Part shown: positions 7,211 through 12,527 of the stretch, one piece after another
How the letters are laid out: each line of letters begins with the position of its first letter
Numbering within the stretch: the stretch's first letter is position 1
NCBI GenBank assembly: GCA_005768755.1
Contig: VAFL01000036.1
Span: 1-12,527 of the forward strand
Direction of reading: 5' to 3'
Source: Paracoccus denitrificans
GTDB taxonomy: Bacteria > Pseudomonadota > Alphaproteobacteria > Rhodobacterales > Rhodobacteraceae
DNA length: 12,527 nt
Notes under the pieces: model-generated
Seen by the model: the letters and a program-made list of their open reading frames with translations, nothing else
Told to the model about the DNA's origin: nothing
Database searches by the model: none
Position numbers and translations under genes: made by a program

Positions 7211-7242
7211 CTAGTGCGCATAATCTTAATTATGCGCACTAG
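7211..7242. other. dif-like palindromic recombination site
   Basis: CTAGTGCGCATAAT (7211-7224) and ATTATGCGCACTAG (7229-7242) are exact reverse complements around ctta. Read as a Xer site, the 28 bases at 7213-7240 give arms AGTGCGCATAA and TTATGCGCACT around a six-base centre, TCTTAA. The left arm matches the E. coli dif XerC arm (GGTGCGCATAA) at 10 of 11 positions, and about 20 of 28 bases match overall, by my recall of that site. Identical arms suit one recombinase binding both sides. TAAGAT on the minus strand within the centre could serve as a -10 for the recombinase gene, so binding might repress it. Confidence 0.72.
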
Positions 7243-7296
7243 AGTGAGTCCCTCCCGCCCTGATTTTCGTTCTTAGAGGCGATTCAGTCCCTAAGC

Positions 7297-7569
7297 TTGG
7301 TCCTGTGCCACTTCGTGCTGCGCGACCGGCCCATCGGCGCCCCCGATGTCGCCTCGCTCGCGGACCGCGTGCGGCCCGGTGTCAGTCTGTCGCTGATGGA
7401 CGTTAGCCCGGACGACCGGGTCCTCCGCTCCGTGGTGGCCGAGGACCAGGGGCTGCGGTTCATTGGGCTGTTCGGGAACCACATCGCCAACGACCCCATC
7501 ATTGACAACGCCGACAAAAACGATCCGGGCTTCTTAGCCGACCTGATCGCGCTGATGCTCAAGCTGTGA
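7297..7569 (+). CDS. Short unrecognised ORF, possibly a 3' gene remnant
   Basis: A 90-residue frame I do not recognise. The first possible start is a TTG with no ribosome site; the frame is open back to 7264 and a GTG at 7315 is an alternative. The codon pattern looks protein-like (LADRVRPGVSLSLMDVSPDDRVLRSVV, then FIGLFGNHIANDPIIDNADK and a leucine-rich end). A strong terminator-like stem follows 35 bases after the stop. Lack of a proper start, an end that looks like a natural C-terminus, and the dif-like site just upstream together suggest the surviving 3' part of a longer gene cut by recombination. It could also be a small intact gene. Confidence 0.4.
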   Translation: MVLCHFVLRDRPIGAPDVASLADRVRPGVSLSLMDVSPDDRVLRSVVAEDQGLRFIGLFGNHIANDPIIDNADKNDPGFLADLIALMLKL

Positions 7570-7604
7570 TCACCAGCAGGCGAGATCTTCACAGGCCGCA
7601 CGTG

Positions 7605-7642
7605 CGACGGCTCCCGGGGCCTTTCGACCCCGGGAGCCGTCG
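7605..7642. terminator. GC-rich stem-loop between convergent genes
   Basis: Arms CGACGGCTCCCGGGG (7605-7619) and CCCCGGGAGCCGTCG (7628-7642) pair perfectly around an eight-base loop, cctttcga. The stem ends 13 bases before the PRC-barrel gene's stop on the minus strand and follows the 90-residue ORF on the plus strand, so it may serve both. Confidence 0.75.
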
Positions 7643-7655
7643 AAGCGGGGGGTTG

Positions 7656-8471
7656 TCAGCGCCCGCGGGGATCGGTGTCCCGATCGACGTCAATCTCTTC
7701 CTTGCGCAGGTCCGCGCTCACGGTCTCAGTCTCCTGCACGGTGCGCTTGCCCACTTTCACCTTCTCGGTGGCGACGGTCTCCTTCTGGACGACGGGCCGC
7801 TCCTCCTTGAGGGTGACGACCTCCTCCTCGTTGGCGGACTCGTCGATCGACCCGGTGGAGCGCGCATCCGCCGAGTCGGGGTCGATCGCCTCGCGCTCGA
7901 CGACGAGCTCCTCGCGCCGGACGGGGACCTCGATGTTCTGGACCTCGGTGCGGACGCGCTTGCGCAGCCGCGCCCGTCCGGCCTCCTGCTGATGCGTGTC
8001 GACGCGCAGCCGCTCCTCGTGGGCGACCATCTGGCTGTCGTCCTCGACCCCGTCACCCGCGGCGGTGCGTCCCGCCTGGGCGCGAGAATCGTCGCGGCGT
8101 TCGTCCCGACCGGCGGTGTCAGCCGTGGGCGCCGGAGCGGTGCGGTCGGTGGTGCCGCCACCGTTCTGGTAGTAGCGGAACAGTTCCTGCTCCTCCTGGG
8201 GCGAGATCTGGCCGTCGGCCTCGACGCTGGGGGCGTCCTTGATGAAGTCCTTCGTGAAGGGCACCACCAGGTCGCCGTCGGCGGGGCGGGCGGCATCGAC
8301 GGGCACGAAGGTCTCGCGCGTGCCGAAGAGACCCGTGTTGACCGTCACAAACGTCGGTCGCCCGGTTTCGTTATCGACGTAGACCTGTCCGACGGACCCA
8401 ATCTTCTTGTTCTCGCTGTCGTAGACGGTGGCGTTCTCGAGCGCCTGGAGATCGTTCTTGTCATCGCCCAT
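7656..8471 (-). CDS. PRC-barrel and DUF2382 domain protein
   Basis: A 271-residue protein. Residues 8-75 are a PRC-barrel (ALENATVYDSENKKIGSVGQ with VYVDNETGRPTFVTVNTG, then LFGTRETFVPVDAA). A low-complexity Ala/Thr/Arg/Asp linker follows. The C-terminal third is a DUF2382 (YsnF/AvaK-type) domain: EERLRVDTHQQEAGRARLRKRV, VPVRREELVVERE, VVTLKEERPVVQKETVATEKVKVGK, ending in a charged tail. Proteins of this type are linked to general stress in Actinobacteria and Cyanobacteria, but the biochemical role is unknown. There is no signal peptide or membrane segment, so it is probably cytoplasmic. The ATG at 8471 (MGDDKND) is favoured because AAGGAAG precedes it and relatives begin with similar text; ATG 8495 is an alternative. 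It is divergent from the holin-like operon. Confidence 0.85.
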   Translation of the reverse strand: MGDDKNDLQALENATVYDSENKKIGSVGQVYVDNETGRPTFVTVNTGLFGTRETFVPVDAARPADGDLVVPFTKDFIKDAPSVEADGQISPQEEQELFRYYQNGGGTTDRTAPAPTADTAGRDERRDDSRAQAGRTAAGDGVEDDSQMVAHEERLRVDTHQQEAGRARLRKRVRTEVQNIEVPVRREELVVEREAIDPDSADARSTGSIDESANEEEVVTLKEERPVVQKETVATEKVKVGKRTVQETETVSADLRKEEIDVDRDTDPRGR

Positions 8472-8559
8472 GCGATATCTCGCTTCCTTGCTCATCACCG
8501 GCCTCTGGCCGGACGGTCTGCCTTCCCGAATGCCGGGTCCGGCCACCGTATCGCCGTGA

Positions 8560-8574
8560 GCTTACAATGTAAAC
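8560..8574. promoter_or_regulatory. Palindrome copy 1 (candidate operator)
   Basis: GCTTAC-AAT-GTAAAC. The inner arms TTAC and GTAA are exact, with a three-base centre, matching copies at 8648 and 11109. It lies about 90 bases before the PRC-barrel start and overlaps the possible GTTTAC -35 of that gene. Confidence 0.5.
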
Positions 8575-8647
8575 ACGGCGCGCGGAACCCGGTCGGGGTG
8601 TGCCCCGAGCGCGTCGCCAGGAGCCGTCAACGCCTCGGCTGCTCACC

Positions 8648-8662
8648 CCCTACGTTGTAAGG
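8648..8662. promoter_or_regulatory. Palindrome copy 2 (candidate operator)
   Basis: CCCTAC-GTT-GTAAGG, one mismatch from the copy at 11109. Both continue GTAAGGTT then AACG, with one extra G here. It overlaps the candidate -35 of the holin-like operon, so a bound protein would be placed to block it. Confidence 0.55.
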
Positions 8663-8688
8663 TTGAACGCATCATCCCCGGTGGGTTA
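8661..8688 (+). promoter_or_regulatory. Candidate stress-sigma (SigF/SigB-type) promoter of the holin-like operon
   Basis: GGTTGA (8661-8666), 16 bases, then GGGTTA (8683-8688). This resembles the actinobacterial SigF/SigB pattern GGTTT-N15-17-GGGTA. It would leave a leader of about 140 bases before the ATG at 8837. Inferred from pattern only. Confidence 0.45.
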
Positions 8689-8836
8689 GGCCGTCCGGGG
8701 CTCTCGTCCCCCCGATGTGCGGACGGTTCGTCGTTGCCCGGCGTGATCCTCGGGCGTACGTCCCGGCGATCCGGAACTCATCGTGGAACGGGCGTCCTTG
8801 GAGCCGCTCGCCTCGTCCGAGAGAAAGAGAGTCCCC

Positions 8837-9247
8837 ATGAGCCACCCGGAATCCTCATCCCAGCCATCGCCGGCCGAACTCATCAGCCGTCTGTCGGAGC
8901 AGACCTCGCGCCTCGTGCGCGATGAGTTAAAGCTCGCGCGCGCCGAGATGACCGCCACGGCTAAGCAGGGCGGGGTCGGCGCCGGGCTCCTCGGCGCCGG
9001 CGGCGTCCTCGCCGCCTACGGCTTCGCGGCGCTCATCGCGACCGCCATCATCGCCCTCGCCCTCGTGCTCCCGGCATGGGCGGCAGCACTGATCGTCACG
9101 GCCGTCCTGTTCATCGCGGCGGCCATCGCGGCCCTCGTCGGCAAGAAGAAGGTCCAGGACCTTTCTCTCACCCCCGAGCGCACGATCGACAGCGTCCAGG
9201 AAGACATCGCCGAAGTGAAAGGACAGACCCACCATGACCATGCCTGA
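8837..9247 (+). CDS. Phage-holin-like small membrane protein (Phage_holin_3_6 / DUF1469 type)
   Basis: A 136-residue protein. An N-terminal amphipathic helix (PAELISRLSEQTSRLVRDELKLARAEM, about 12-38) leads to two adjacent membrane segments: GAGLLGAGGVLAAYGFAALI (about 47-73) and AWAAALIVTAVLFIAAAIAALVG (about 78-100). A KKKV positive stop and a charged C-terminal tail follow. This is the usual build of the actinobacterial phage-holin-family / DUF1469 proteins, which despite the name are chromosomal and not shown to lyse cells. The start at 8837 (MSHPESSS) is preferred for its GAAAGAGAG upstream and natural N-terminus; the frame is open further 5'. It heads an operon with the DUF3618 and DUF4235 genes and overlaps the next by 14 bases. 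Confidence 0.88.
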   Translation: MSHPESSSQPSPAELISRLSEQTSRLVRDELKLARAEMTATAKQGGVGAGLLGAGGVLAAYGFAALIATAIIALALVLPAWAAALIVTAVLFIAAAIAALVGKKKVQDLSLTPERTIDSVQEDIAEVKGQTHHDHA

Positions 9248-9584
9248 TCCCCAGCACCCCGAGCCCGACGGCGACGCTTCGCCCGAGCAGATCGAGGCCG
9301 ATATCGCCCGTACCCGTGAGGAGCTCGGCGAGACCGTTGAGCAGCTGACCTCGGCCTTTGACGTCAAGGCGCAGGCCAAGCAGCAGGTCGGCCAGGCCAC
9401 CGAACGAGCCCGTCGGCAGCTCGACGACGTGAAGGATCGAGCCGCACAACAGTTCTCGGCGGCCCGCGACGCGGTCACCGACGACGACGGTCAGCTCAAT
9501 CGCAACGGTTGGATCGCCGCCTCCGTGGCCGGTGCCGGGGTCGCCCTCGGGATCTACCTGATCATCCACGCGGCCCGCCGCTGA
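9234..9584 (+). CDS. DUF3618 membrane-anchored coiled-coil protein
   Basis: A 116-residue protein with the DUF3618 signature SPEQIEADIARTREELGETVEQLTSAFDVKAQAKQQV (residues 16-52), followed by an Ala/Arg-rich helix and a single C-terminal membrane segment (GWIAASVAGAGVALGIYLII, about 92-112) ending in ARR. The soluble helices probably face the cytoplasm. It begins inside the end of the holin-like gene; a second Met two codons later is also possible. AAAGGA lies ten bases upstream. DUF3618 genes are frequent partners of holin-like genes in Actinobacteria, which suggests a joint envelope role. The molecular function is unknown. Confidence 0.88.
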   Translation: MTMPDPQHPEPDGDASPEQIEADIARTREELGETVEQLTSAFDVKAQAKQQVGQATERARRQLDDVKDRAAQQFSAARDAVTDDDGQLNRNGWIAASVAGAGVALGIYLIIHAARR

Positions 9585-9620
9585 GGCCACGGGAACCCCG
9601 TCGACAACGAAAGGCATCGC

Positions 9621-9920
9621 ATGTCCAAGAATGAGTCCACCAGCACTCCCGCCAAGATCCTCTACCGCCCAATCGGCATGCTCGGCGGCCTACTGAGCGG
9701 AGCGATCGCCGGGGTCATCTTTAAGCAGGCGTGGAAGCTCCTCACCCCACAGTCCAGGAGCAACGAAGCCCCCAAAGCGTTGAAGTCAGACTTCAACCTC
9801 GGCCAGGTACTTCTCGCAGCCGCGCTGCAGGGTGCGATCTTCGCCTTCGTCAAGGCGCTCGTCGACCGCGGAGGTGCGCGAGGGTTCCAGCGCGTGTTCG
9901 GAGAATGGCCCGGCAACTGA
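9621..9920 (+). CDS. DUF4235 small membrane protein
   Basis: A 99-residue protein recognised as DUF4235 from ILYRPIGMLGGLLSGAIAGVIFKQAWKLLT (residues 14-43), the APKALKSDFNLGQVLLAAALQGAIFAFVKALVDRGGARGFQRVFGEWPG block, and its length. Two membrane segments are expected, about 18-38 and 63-83. AAAGG lies six to eight bases before the ATG. It is third in the operon, 36 bases after the DUF3618 gene, and is followed by a strong palindromic terminator. Function unknown. Confidence 0.9.
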   Translation: MSKNESTSTPAKILYRPIGMLGGLLSGAIAGVIFKQAWKLLTPQSRSNEAPKALKSDFNLGQVLLAAALQGAIFAFVKALVDRGGARGFQRVFGEWPGN

Positions 9921-9938
9921 CGACCTGATCCGCGCCCC

Positions 9939-9984
9939 ACGAGGAACGCCCCTGAGCCCGGCCGGGCTCAGGGGCGTTCCTCGT
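9939..9984. terminator. Perfect 46-base palindrome, bidirectional terminator
   Basis: The 23-base arms (9939-9961 and 9962-9984, centre CCCGG/CCGGG) are exact reverse complements. It lies 18 bases after the DUF4235 stop and 23 bases before the convergent YihY gene's stop, so it probably ends transcription from both sides. Confidence 0.8.
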
Positions 9985-10007
9985 TCACTCGCCGTGGTGC
10001 GCGAGGG

Positions 10008-11087
10008 TCACTCGTCCGTGTCGTCCTTCTCCTGGCTGCGGCCCGCGGTCTCCCGCAGACGGCGCGCCCGCTCTACGTCCTCGGCGAACTTCCGCTCGCG
10101 CTTGTCGCTGGCCTTGGTGTCGCGGGCCGGCAGCTGGAGTGTCTCCTCGGCTGGCATGCCCGCCTGCAGCTCGCGGCCCCGCTCGACCTCGCTGTCGACC
10201 TCCGCGCCGAACAGCAGGATCGCGTTGATGATGTAGAGCCAGAGCAGCAGGATGATCACCCCGGCCAGGGCACCGTACGTCTTGTTGTAGTTGCCGAAGT
10301 TGGAGACGTAGAAGAAGAACGCGAGGCTCGCGAGCACAGCGACGATGATCGCGATCAGGGCGCCCAGGCTGATCCAGCGCATCTTCGGCTGGCGGACGTT
10401 GGGCGTCGCGTAGTAGAGCAGCGCGACAACGATCACCACGATCGCCGCGAGCACCACCCACTTCCCGACGTTCCACACGGTGATCGCCGTCGAGCCCAGC
10501 CCGATCGCGCCGCCGACGGCCTCGGCGACGGGGCCGGACAGCACGACGATCATGAGGCCCACCGCGCCGAGCACGAGCACGACTGCGGTCAGCAGGTACA
10601 TCTGCACGGTTAGCTTGATCGCACCGCGCCCCTCGGGGACGTCGTAGATCTGGTTCATCGCGCGCCCGAAGGCCTTGATGTAGCTCGAGGCGGACCAGAG
10701 GGCCGCGAGGAGGCCGATGACCAGGCCCAGACCGGGGGCGGGAGCGGTCAGGACGGACTCGAGAGCGGGCCGGATCGTCTGCCACGTGTCGGCCGGGATG
10801 ATGCCCTCAGCCTGATCGAGGATCGAGGTCAACGATCCGCTCTGGCCGAAGAGGCTGAGGATCGAGACGAGCGCCACGAGCGCGGGGAACATCGAGAGCA
10901 CGGTGCGGTAGGTGAGCCCCGACGCAAGGTCCGTGCACCCGTCGGCCGAGAACTCCCGCACGGTCGTGCGCAGCACGTACTTCCAGGACGGAGCCGTGAT
11001 CTCCGCCGGGCTGTCGGGCTTGCGGTCGTCCTCGGGGTCGGGGGCGTCAGCCGGGTTCTCGTGGTCGTGGGTCGTCTGTGGTGACAT
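10008..11087 (-). CDS. YihY/BrkB-family integral membrane protein
   Basis: A 359-residue protein of the YihY/virulence-factor-BrkB family. A charged, His/Asp/Pro-rich N-terminus (1-30) precedes WKYVLRTTVREFSADGCTDLASGLTYRTVLSMFPALVALVSIL, the family's first helices. Six membrane segments follow, including GLGLVIGLLAALWSASSYIKAFGRAMNQIYDV, a long QMYLLTAVVLVLGAVGLMIV helix and WISLGALIAIIVAVLASLAFFFYVSNF. YGALAGVIILLLWLYIINAILLFGAEVDSEVER is the conserved last segment. The tail is highly charged. The transport or structural role is not established; the old 'ribonuclease BN' label for relatives is wrong. The start at 11087 (MSPQTT) is chosen because GAGAGGA lies six bases upstream; an adjacent ATG at 11090 is also possible. 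It is divergent from the TetR gene. Confidence 0.92.
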   Translation of the reverse strand: MSPQTTHDHENPADAPDPEDDRKPDSPAEITAPSWKYVLRTTVREFSADGCTDLASGLTYRTVLSMFPALVALVSILSLFGQSGSLTSILDQAEGIIPADTWQTIRPALESVLTAPAPGLGLVIGLLAALWSASSYIKAFGRAMNQIYDVPEGRGAIKLTVQMYLLTAVVLVLGAVGLMIVVLSGPVAEAVGGAIGLGSTAITVWNVGKWVVLAAIVVIVVALLYYATPNVRQPKMRWISLGALIAIIVAVLASLAFFFYVSNFGNYNKTYGALAGVIILLLWLYIINAILLFGAEVDSEVERGRELQAGMPAEETLQLPARDTKASDKRERKFAEDVERARRLRETAGRSQEKDDTDE

Positions 11088-11108
11088 CATCCATCCTCTC
11101 AATCGCGT

Positions 11109-11123
11109 CCTTACAGCGTAAGG
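11109..11123. promoter_or_regulatory. Palindrome copy 3 (candidate TetR-type operator)
   Basis: CCTTAC-AGC-GTAAGG is a perfect 6-3-6 palindrome between the divergent YihY and TetR genes, 22 bases before the YihY ATG and 61 bases before the TetR ATG. It is the best copy of the motif also found at 8560 and 8648. TetR-family regulators often bind such sites beside their own gene. Confidence 0.6.
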
Positions 11124-11183
11124 TTAACGATGTACCGCGAGGTCGGGGTGGCATCGAATCAGCGAGGACTGGACACTGGCTCC

Positions 11184-11900
11184 ATGGACAGCACGGCAGA
11201 GGGCACGGAATCCCGCAGGAGCGGTCGGCGGCTCGACCGCGACACGGTCATCAAGGAGGCGCTGCGCGTGGTCGATCGAGAAGGTTCTCGCGCGCTCACG
11301 ATGCGCGGCCTCGGTCAGGAGCTCGGCGTCGAGGCCATGTCGCTGTACCGCTACGTCACGGGTCGTGAGGATCTTCTCGAGGGCATCGTCGTGTGCTTGC
11401 TCGAGGGCGTCACGGCCGAGCTCGCGAACGCGCGCCCGACGAGCTGGCAGCAGTATCTGCAAACCCTCGCGCACATCGTGCGTGATCTAGCTCTCGAGCA
11501 CCCGCTCGCCTTCCCGCTCGTCGCGACCCGGCATCCTGCCGCCCCGTGGCTGCGGCCGCCGCTGCGCAGCCTCGAGGTGGTCGAGGACTTCCTCACGACG
11601 CTCGGCGAGTTCGGCTTCAGCGACGAGCAGAAGGTCGGCGCGTATCGCTCCTTCACGAGCTTCCTGCTGGGCCAGCTGCTTCTCGAGGCGGCCGCGCGCG
11701 GCGACGGGGTCTCGCCGCCGGAGGAACCACTCGACGAGGGGGACGCGGACGTGCCCAACCGGGACGGGCGCATCCAGCTCTCCCCGGGCAGCGAGGTGCT
11801 GCGACTGCGCCCGATGCTGAGCGAGAACCACGGCGCCGAGGAGTTCGAGTTGTCGCTCGAGTCACTGCTCGACCGTATCGAGCTCGAGATCTCCCAGTAG
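11184..11900 (+). CDS. TetR/AcrR-family transcriptional regulator
   Basis: A 238-residue regulator. The N-terminal TetR_N domain (about 16-62) reads RRLDRDTVIKEALRVVDREGSRALTMRGLGQELGVEAMSLYRYVTGREDLLEGI, with GVEAMSLYRYV as recognition helix. The larger C-terminal ligand domain (HIVRDLALEHPLAFPLVATRH..., LRSLEVVEDFLTTLGEFGFSDEQK, YRSFTSFLLGQLL) resembles the tetracycline-repressor-like C-terminal type. The ligand is unknown. ATG 11184 gives a natural N-terminus before the domain, though its ribosome site is weak and the frame opens 18 codons earlier. It is divergent from the YihY gene, with a perfect palindrome between them, so it probably represses itself and yihY. Copies of the palindrome near the PRC-barrel and holin-like genes hint at a wider regulon. 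Confidence 0.9.
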   Translation: MDSTAEGTESRRSGRRLDRDTVIKEALRVVDREGSRALTMRGLGQELGVEAMSLYRYVTGREDLLEGIVVCLLEGVTAELANARPTSWQQYLQTLAHIVRDLALEHPLAFPLVATRHPAAPWLRPPLRSLEVVEDFLTTLGEFGFSDEQKVGAYRSFTSFLLGQLLLEAAARGDGVSPPEEPLDEGDADVPNRDGRIQLSPGSEVLRLRPMLSENHGAEEFELSLESLLDRIELEISQ

Positions 11901-11995
11901 GTGGGCCGTGCGTCGATCCCTCCGAAGCTCCACGGACCGACCCCGCATCCCCGCCGCCCGCGCGCTGAGTAGCCTCGAAACCATGACGTCCCCTC

Positions 11996-12496
11996 ATGTC
12001 CCCTCTCGTCGTGTTCTACGGCATCGGCCTGCTCGTCGTCGTCGCCGTGATCGTGCTCGCCGTGACCCTCGGGCGTCGAGCGAATCACCGTGAGGGACTC
12101 TCCTCGGCTCGCGAGCGCACGCGCGAGGCCCAGCACCGCCGCGCGCGGATGGACGCAGGCGGCGTCGACCGCGCTGAGCGTGGCGGTGTTCAAGGGGGCG
12201 TCCACTCGGGTCCAGTGCGCGAGCCGGCGTCGCAGACCGCTGGCAAGATAGGCAGCGTGCTGATTGCCTACATCGATGAGTCCTACGACCAGGACACCTA
12301 CTTCATCGGCGCTGCCGTCGCCAATGAAGCCGCCTGGGAACTTGTTGCCGACGGGTACGACGCAGTTCGCCAGCGCACGGCTCTCCTACACCCGGTGCCC
12401 GACGGTGCTGAGTTCCATGGCCATGAGCTTGATGGCGCTCATCGGTTTTCCCCAGAGTTGCTCGGTGAAGTTCCCCGGGTCGCGGGGCTAGGTTAG
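11996..12496 (+). CDS. Small membrane-protein ORF reading into a DUF3800 fragment
   Basis: The ATG at 11996 opens with a clear membrane segment (LVVFYGIGLLVVVAVIVLAVTLGRR, residues 4-28). A charged Arg/Glu-rich cytoplasmic stretch follows (NHREGLSSARERTREAQHRRARMD), then low-complexity Gly/Val/Arg text without a stop. From residue 88 the same frame becomes a DUF3800 N-terminus. No known family joins these parts. More likely a small single-pass membrane protein has lost its stop, or two genes share one open frame by chance in high-GC DNA. There is no good ribosome site before 11996. Low confidence that the whole frame is one protein; moderate that the membrane part is real. Confidence 0.4.
   Translation: MSPLVVFYGIGLLVVVAVIVLAVTLGRRANHREGLSSARERTREAQHRRARMDAGGVDRAERGGVQGGVHSGPVREPASQTAGKIGSVLIAYIDESYDQDTYFIGAAVANEAAWELVADGYDAVRQRTALLHPVPDGAEFHGHELDGAHRFSPELLGEVPRVAGLG
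12257..12496 (+). pseudogene. DUF3800 protein, N-terminal fragment truncated near 12433
   Basis: From a GTG at 12257 the frame reads VLIAYIDESYDQDTYFIGAAV, then WELVADGYDAVRQRTALLHPVPDGAEFHGHEL. YIDES near the start and EFHGHEL about 50 residues later are hallmarks of DUF3800, whose acidic motif suggests a nuclease-like fold. Function is unproven; such genes are often on mobile DNA. After HGHEL at about 12432 the text (DGAHRFSPELLGEVPRVAG, stop at 12496) no longer fits. Full proteins are over 200 residues, and only 79 codons remain here. AAGATA about six bases before the GTG could be a -10 for a leaderless transcript. The break coincides with a possible IS end. Confidence 0.68.
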
Positions 12497-12527
12497 CGGA
12501 GGTTGGTGCCGGTGGTGGCGCGGCGGA
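12434..12527. mobile_element. Possible insertion-sequence end disrupting the DUF3800 gene
   Basis: At the point where DUF3800 similarity stops, the bases begin GGCGCTCATCGGTTTT. These match 12 of 16 positions with the outer end of the ISL3-like repeat at 314-299 (GGGGCTCTTCAGAGTT). This suggests the left end of an ISL3-type element running out of the window. An alternative is the end of another gene on the minus strand: a TAG at 12490-12488 closes a short open frame to the edge. No coding segment long enough to identify the element is present. Confidence 0.35.

Larger units (their letters stand above)
8472..8836. promoter_or_regulatory. Divergent intergenic region of the envelope/stress cluster
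   Basis: This 365-base gap separates two divergent genes. It contains two copies of a CTTAC-N3-GTAA palindrome (8560-8574, 8648-8662) and a stress-sigma-like promoter (8661-8688), each listed separately. On the minus strand GTTTAC (8569-8574) followed 14 bases on by GCGATA could be the PRC-barrel gene's promoter, but the match is weak. The stretch 8690-8830 shows nothing recognisable. Confidence 0.5.

Noticed and set aside
7566..8660. Long plus-strand open frame (364 codons) opposite the PRC-barrel/DUF2382 gene
   Set aside because: Its residues are Leu/Gly/Val/Asp-rich antisense text, while the minus strand shows two recognisable domains. It is a high-GC shadow.
8837..9920. A prophage lysis cassette suggested by the holin-like gene
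   Set aside because: No endolysin or phage structural gene is nearby. Holin-like, DUF3618 and DUF4235 genes are common chromosomal neighbours in Actinobacteria.
11351..12205. Minus-strand 284-codon frame opposite the TetR gene
   Set aside because: Ser/Arg-rich shadow with no domain; the TetR protein on the plus strand is clear.
1..12527. CRISPR array, tRNA or rRNA genes
   Set aside because: No regularly spaced direct repeats, tRNA-like cloverleaf or rRNA sequence was seen on either strand.

Overview
The window is high-GC DNA with actinobacterial character. It has GTG and TTG starts, an Lsr2 xenogeneic silencer, and a set of small membrane proteins (phage-holin-like, DUF3618, DUF4235) usual in Actinobacteria. 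The gene content best fits a Micrococcales genome (Brachybacterium- or Microbacterium-like), but this placement is inference. There are no rRNA or tRNA genes and no CRISPR array.

Left part (1-4736) is accessory DNA. It begins with the 3' end and terminal inverted repeat of an ISL3-family insertion sequence. A GNAT acetyltransferase and an alpha/beta hydrolase follow on the minus strand. The hydrolase carries a one-base frameshift that removes its catalytic histidine. Next is a tightly overlapping three-gene minus-strand module: a complete tyrosine recombinase, a small Cro/C1-type helix-turn-helix protein, and a 487-residue protein that joins six N-terminal CxxC pairs to a recombinase-like domain with no visible nucleophilic tyrosine. 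The layout recalls Tn554 (TnpA/TnpB/TnpC) and suggests a multi-recombinase mobile element.

Middle (4737-7650): an inositol-monophosphatase-family gene, probably leaderless; a complete lsr2; and a second, XerC/D-like tyrosine recombinase convergent with lsr2 across a strong stem-loop. Just upstream of this recombinase lies an almost perfectly palindromic 32-base site whose core closely resembles a chromosomal dif site. Beyond it is a short ORF that looks like the 3' remnant of an unrecognised gene.

Right part (7656-11900) looks like more ordinary chromosome: a cell-envelope/stress cluster. A PRC-barrel/DUF2382 gene is divergent from an operon encoding a holin-like protein, a DUF3618 protein and a DUF4235 protein. 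A BrkB/YihY membrane protein is divergent from a TetR regulator. Three copies of one short palindrome (CTTAC-N3-GTAAG type) sit in the two divergent intergenic regions, which suggests a shared regulator, possibly the TetR protein.

Right end (11996-12527): a reading frame opens with a membrane segment and runs into the start of a DUF3800 protein. The DUF3800 similarity stops abruptly near 12433, where a possible insertion-sequence end begins. Both window edges may therefore lie in insertion-sequence DNA.
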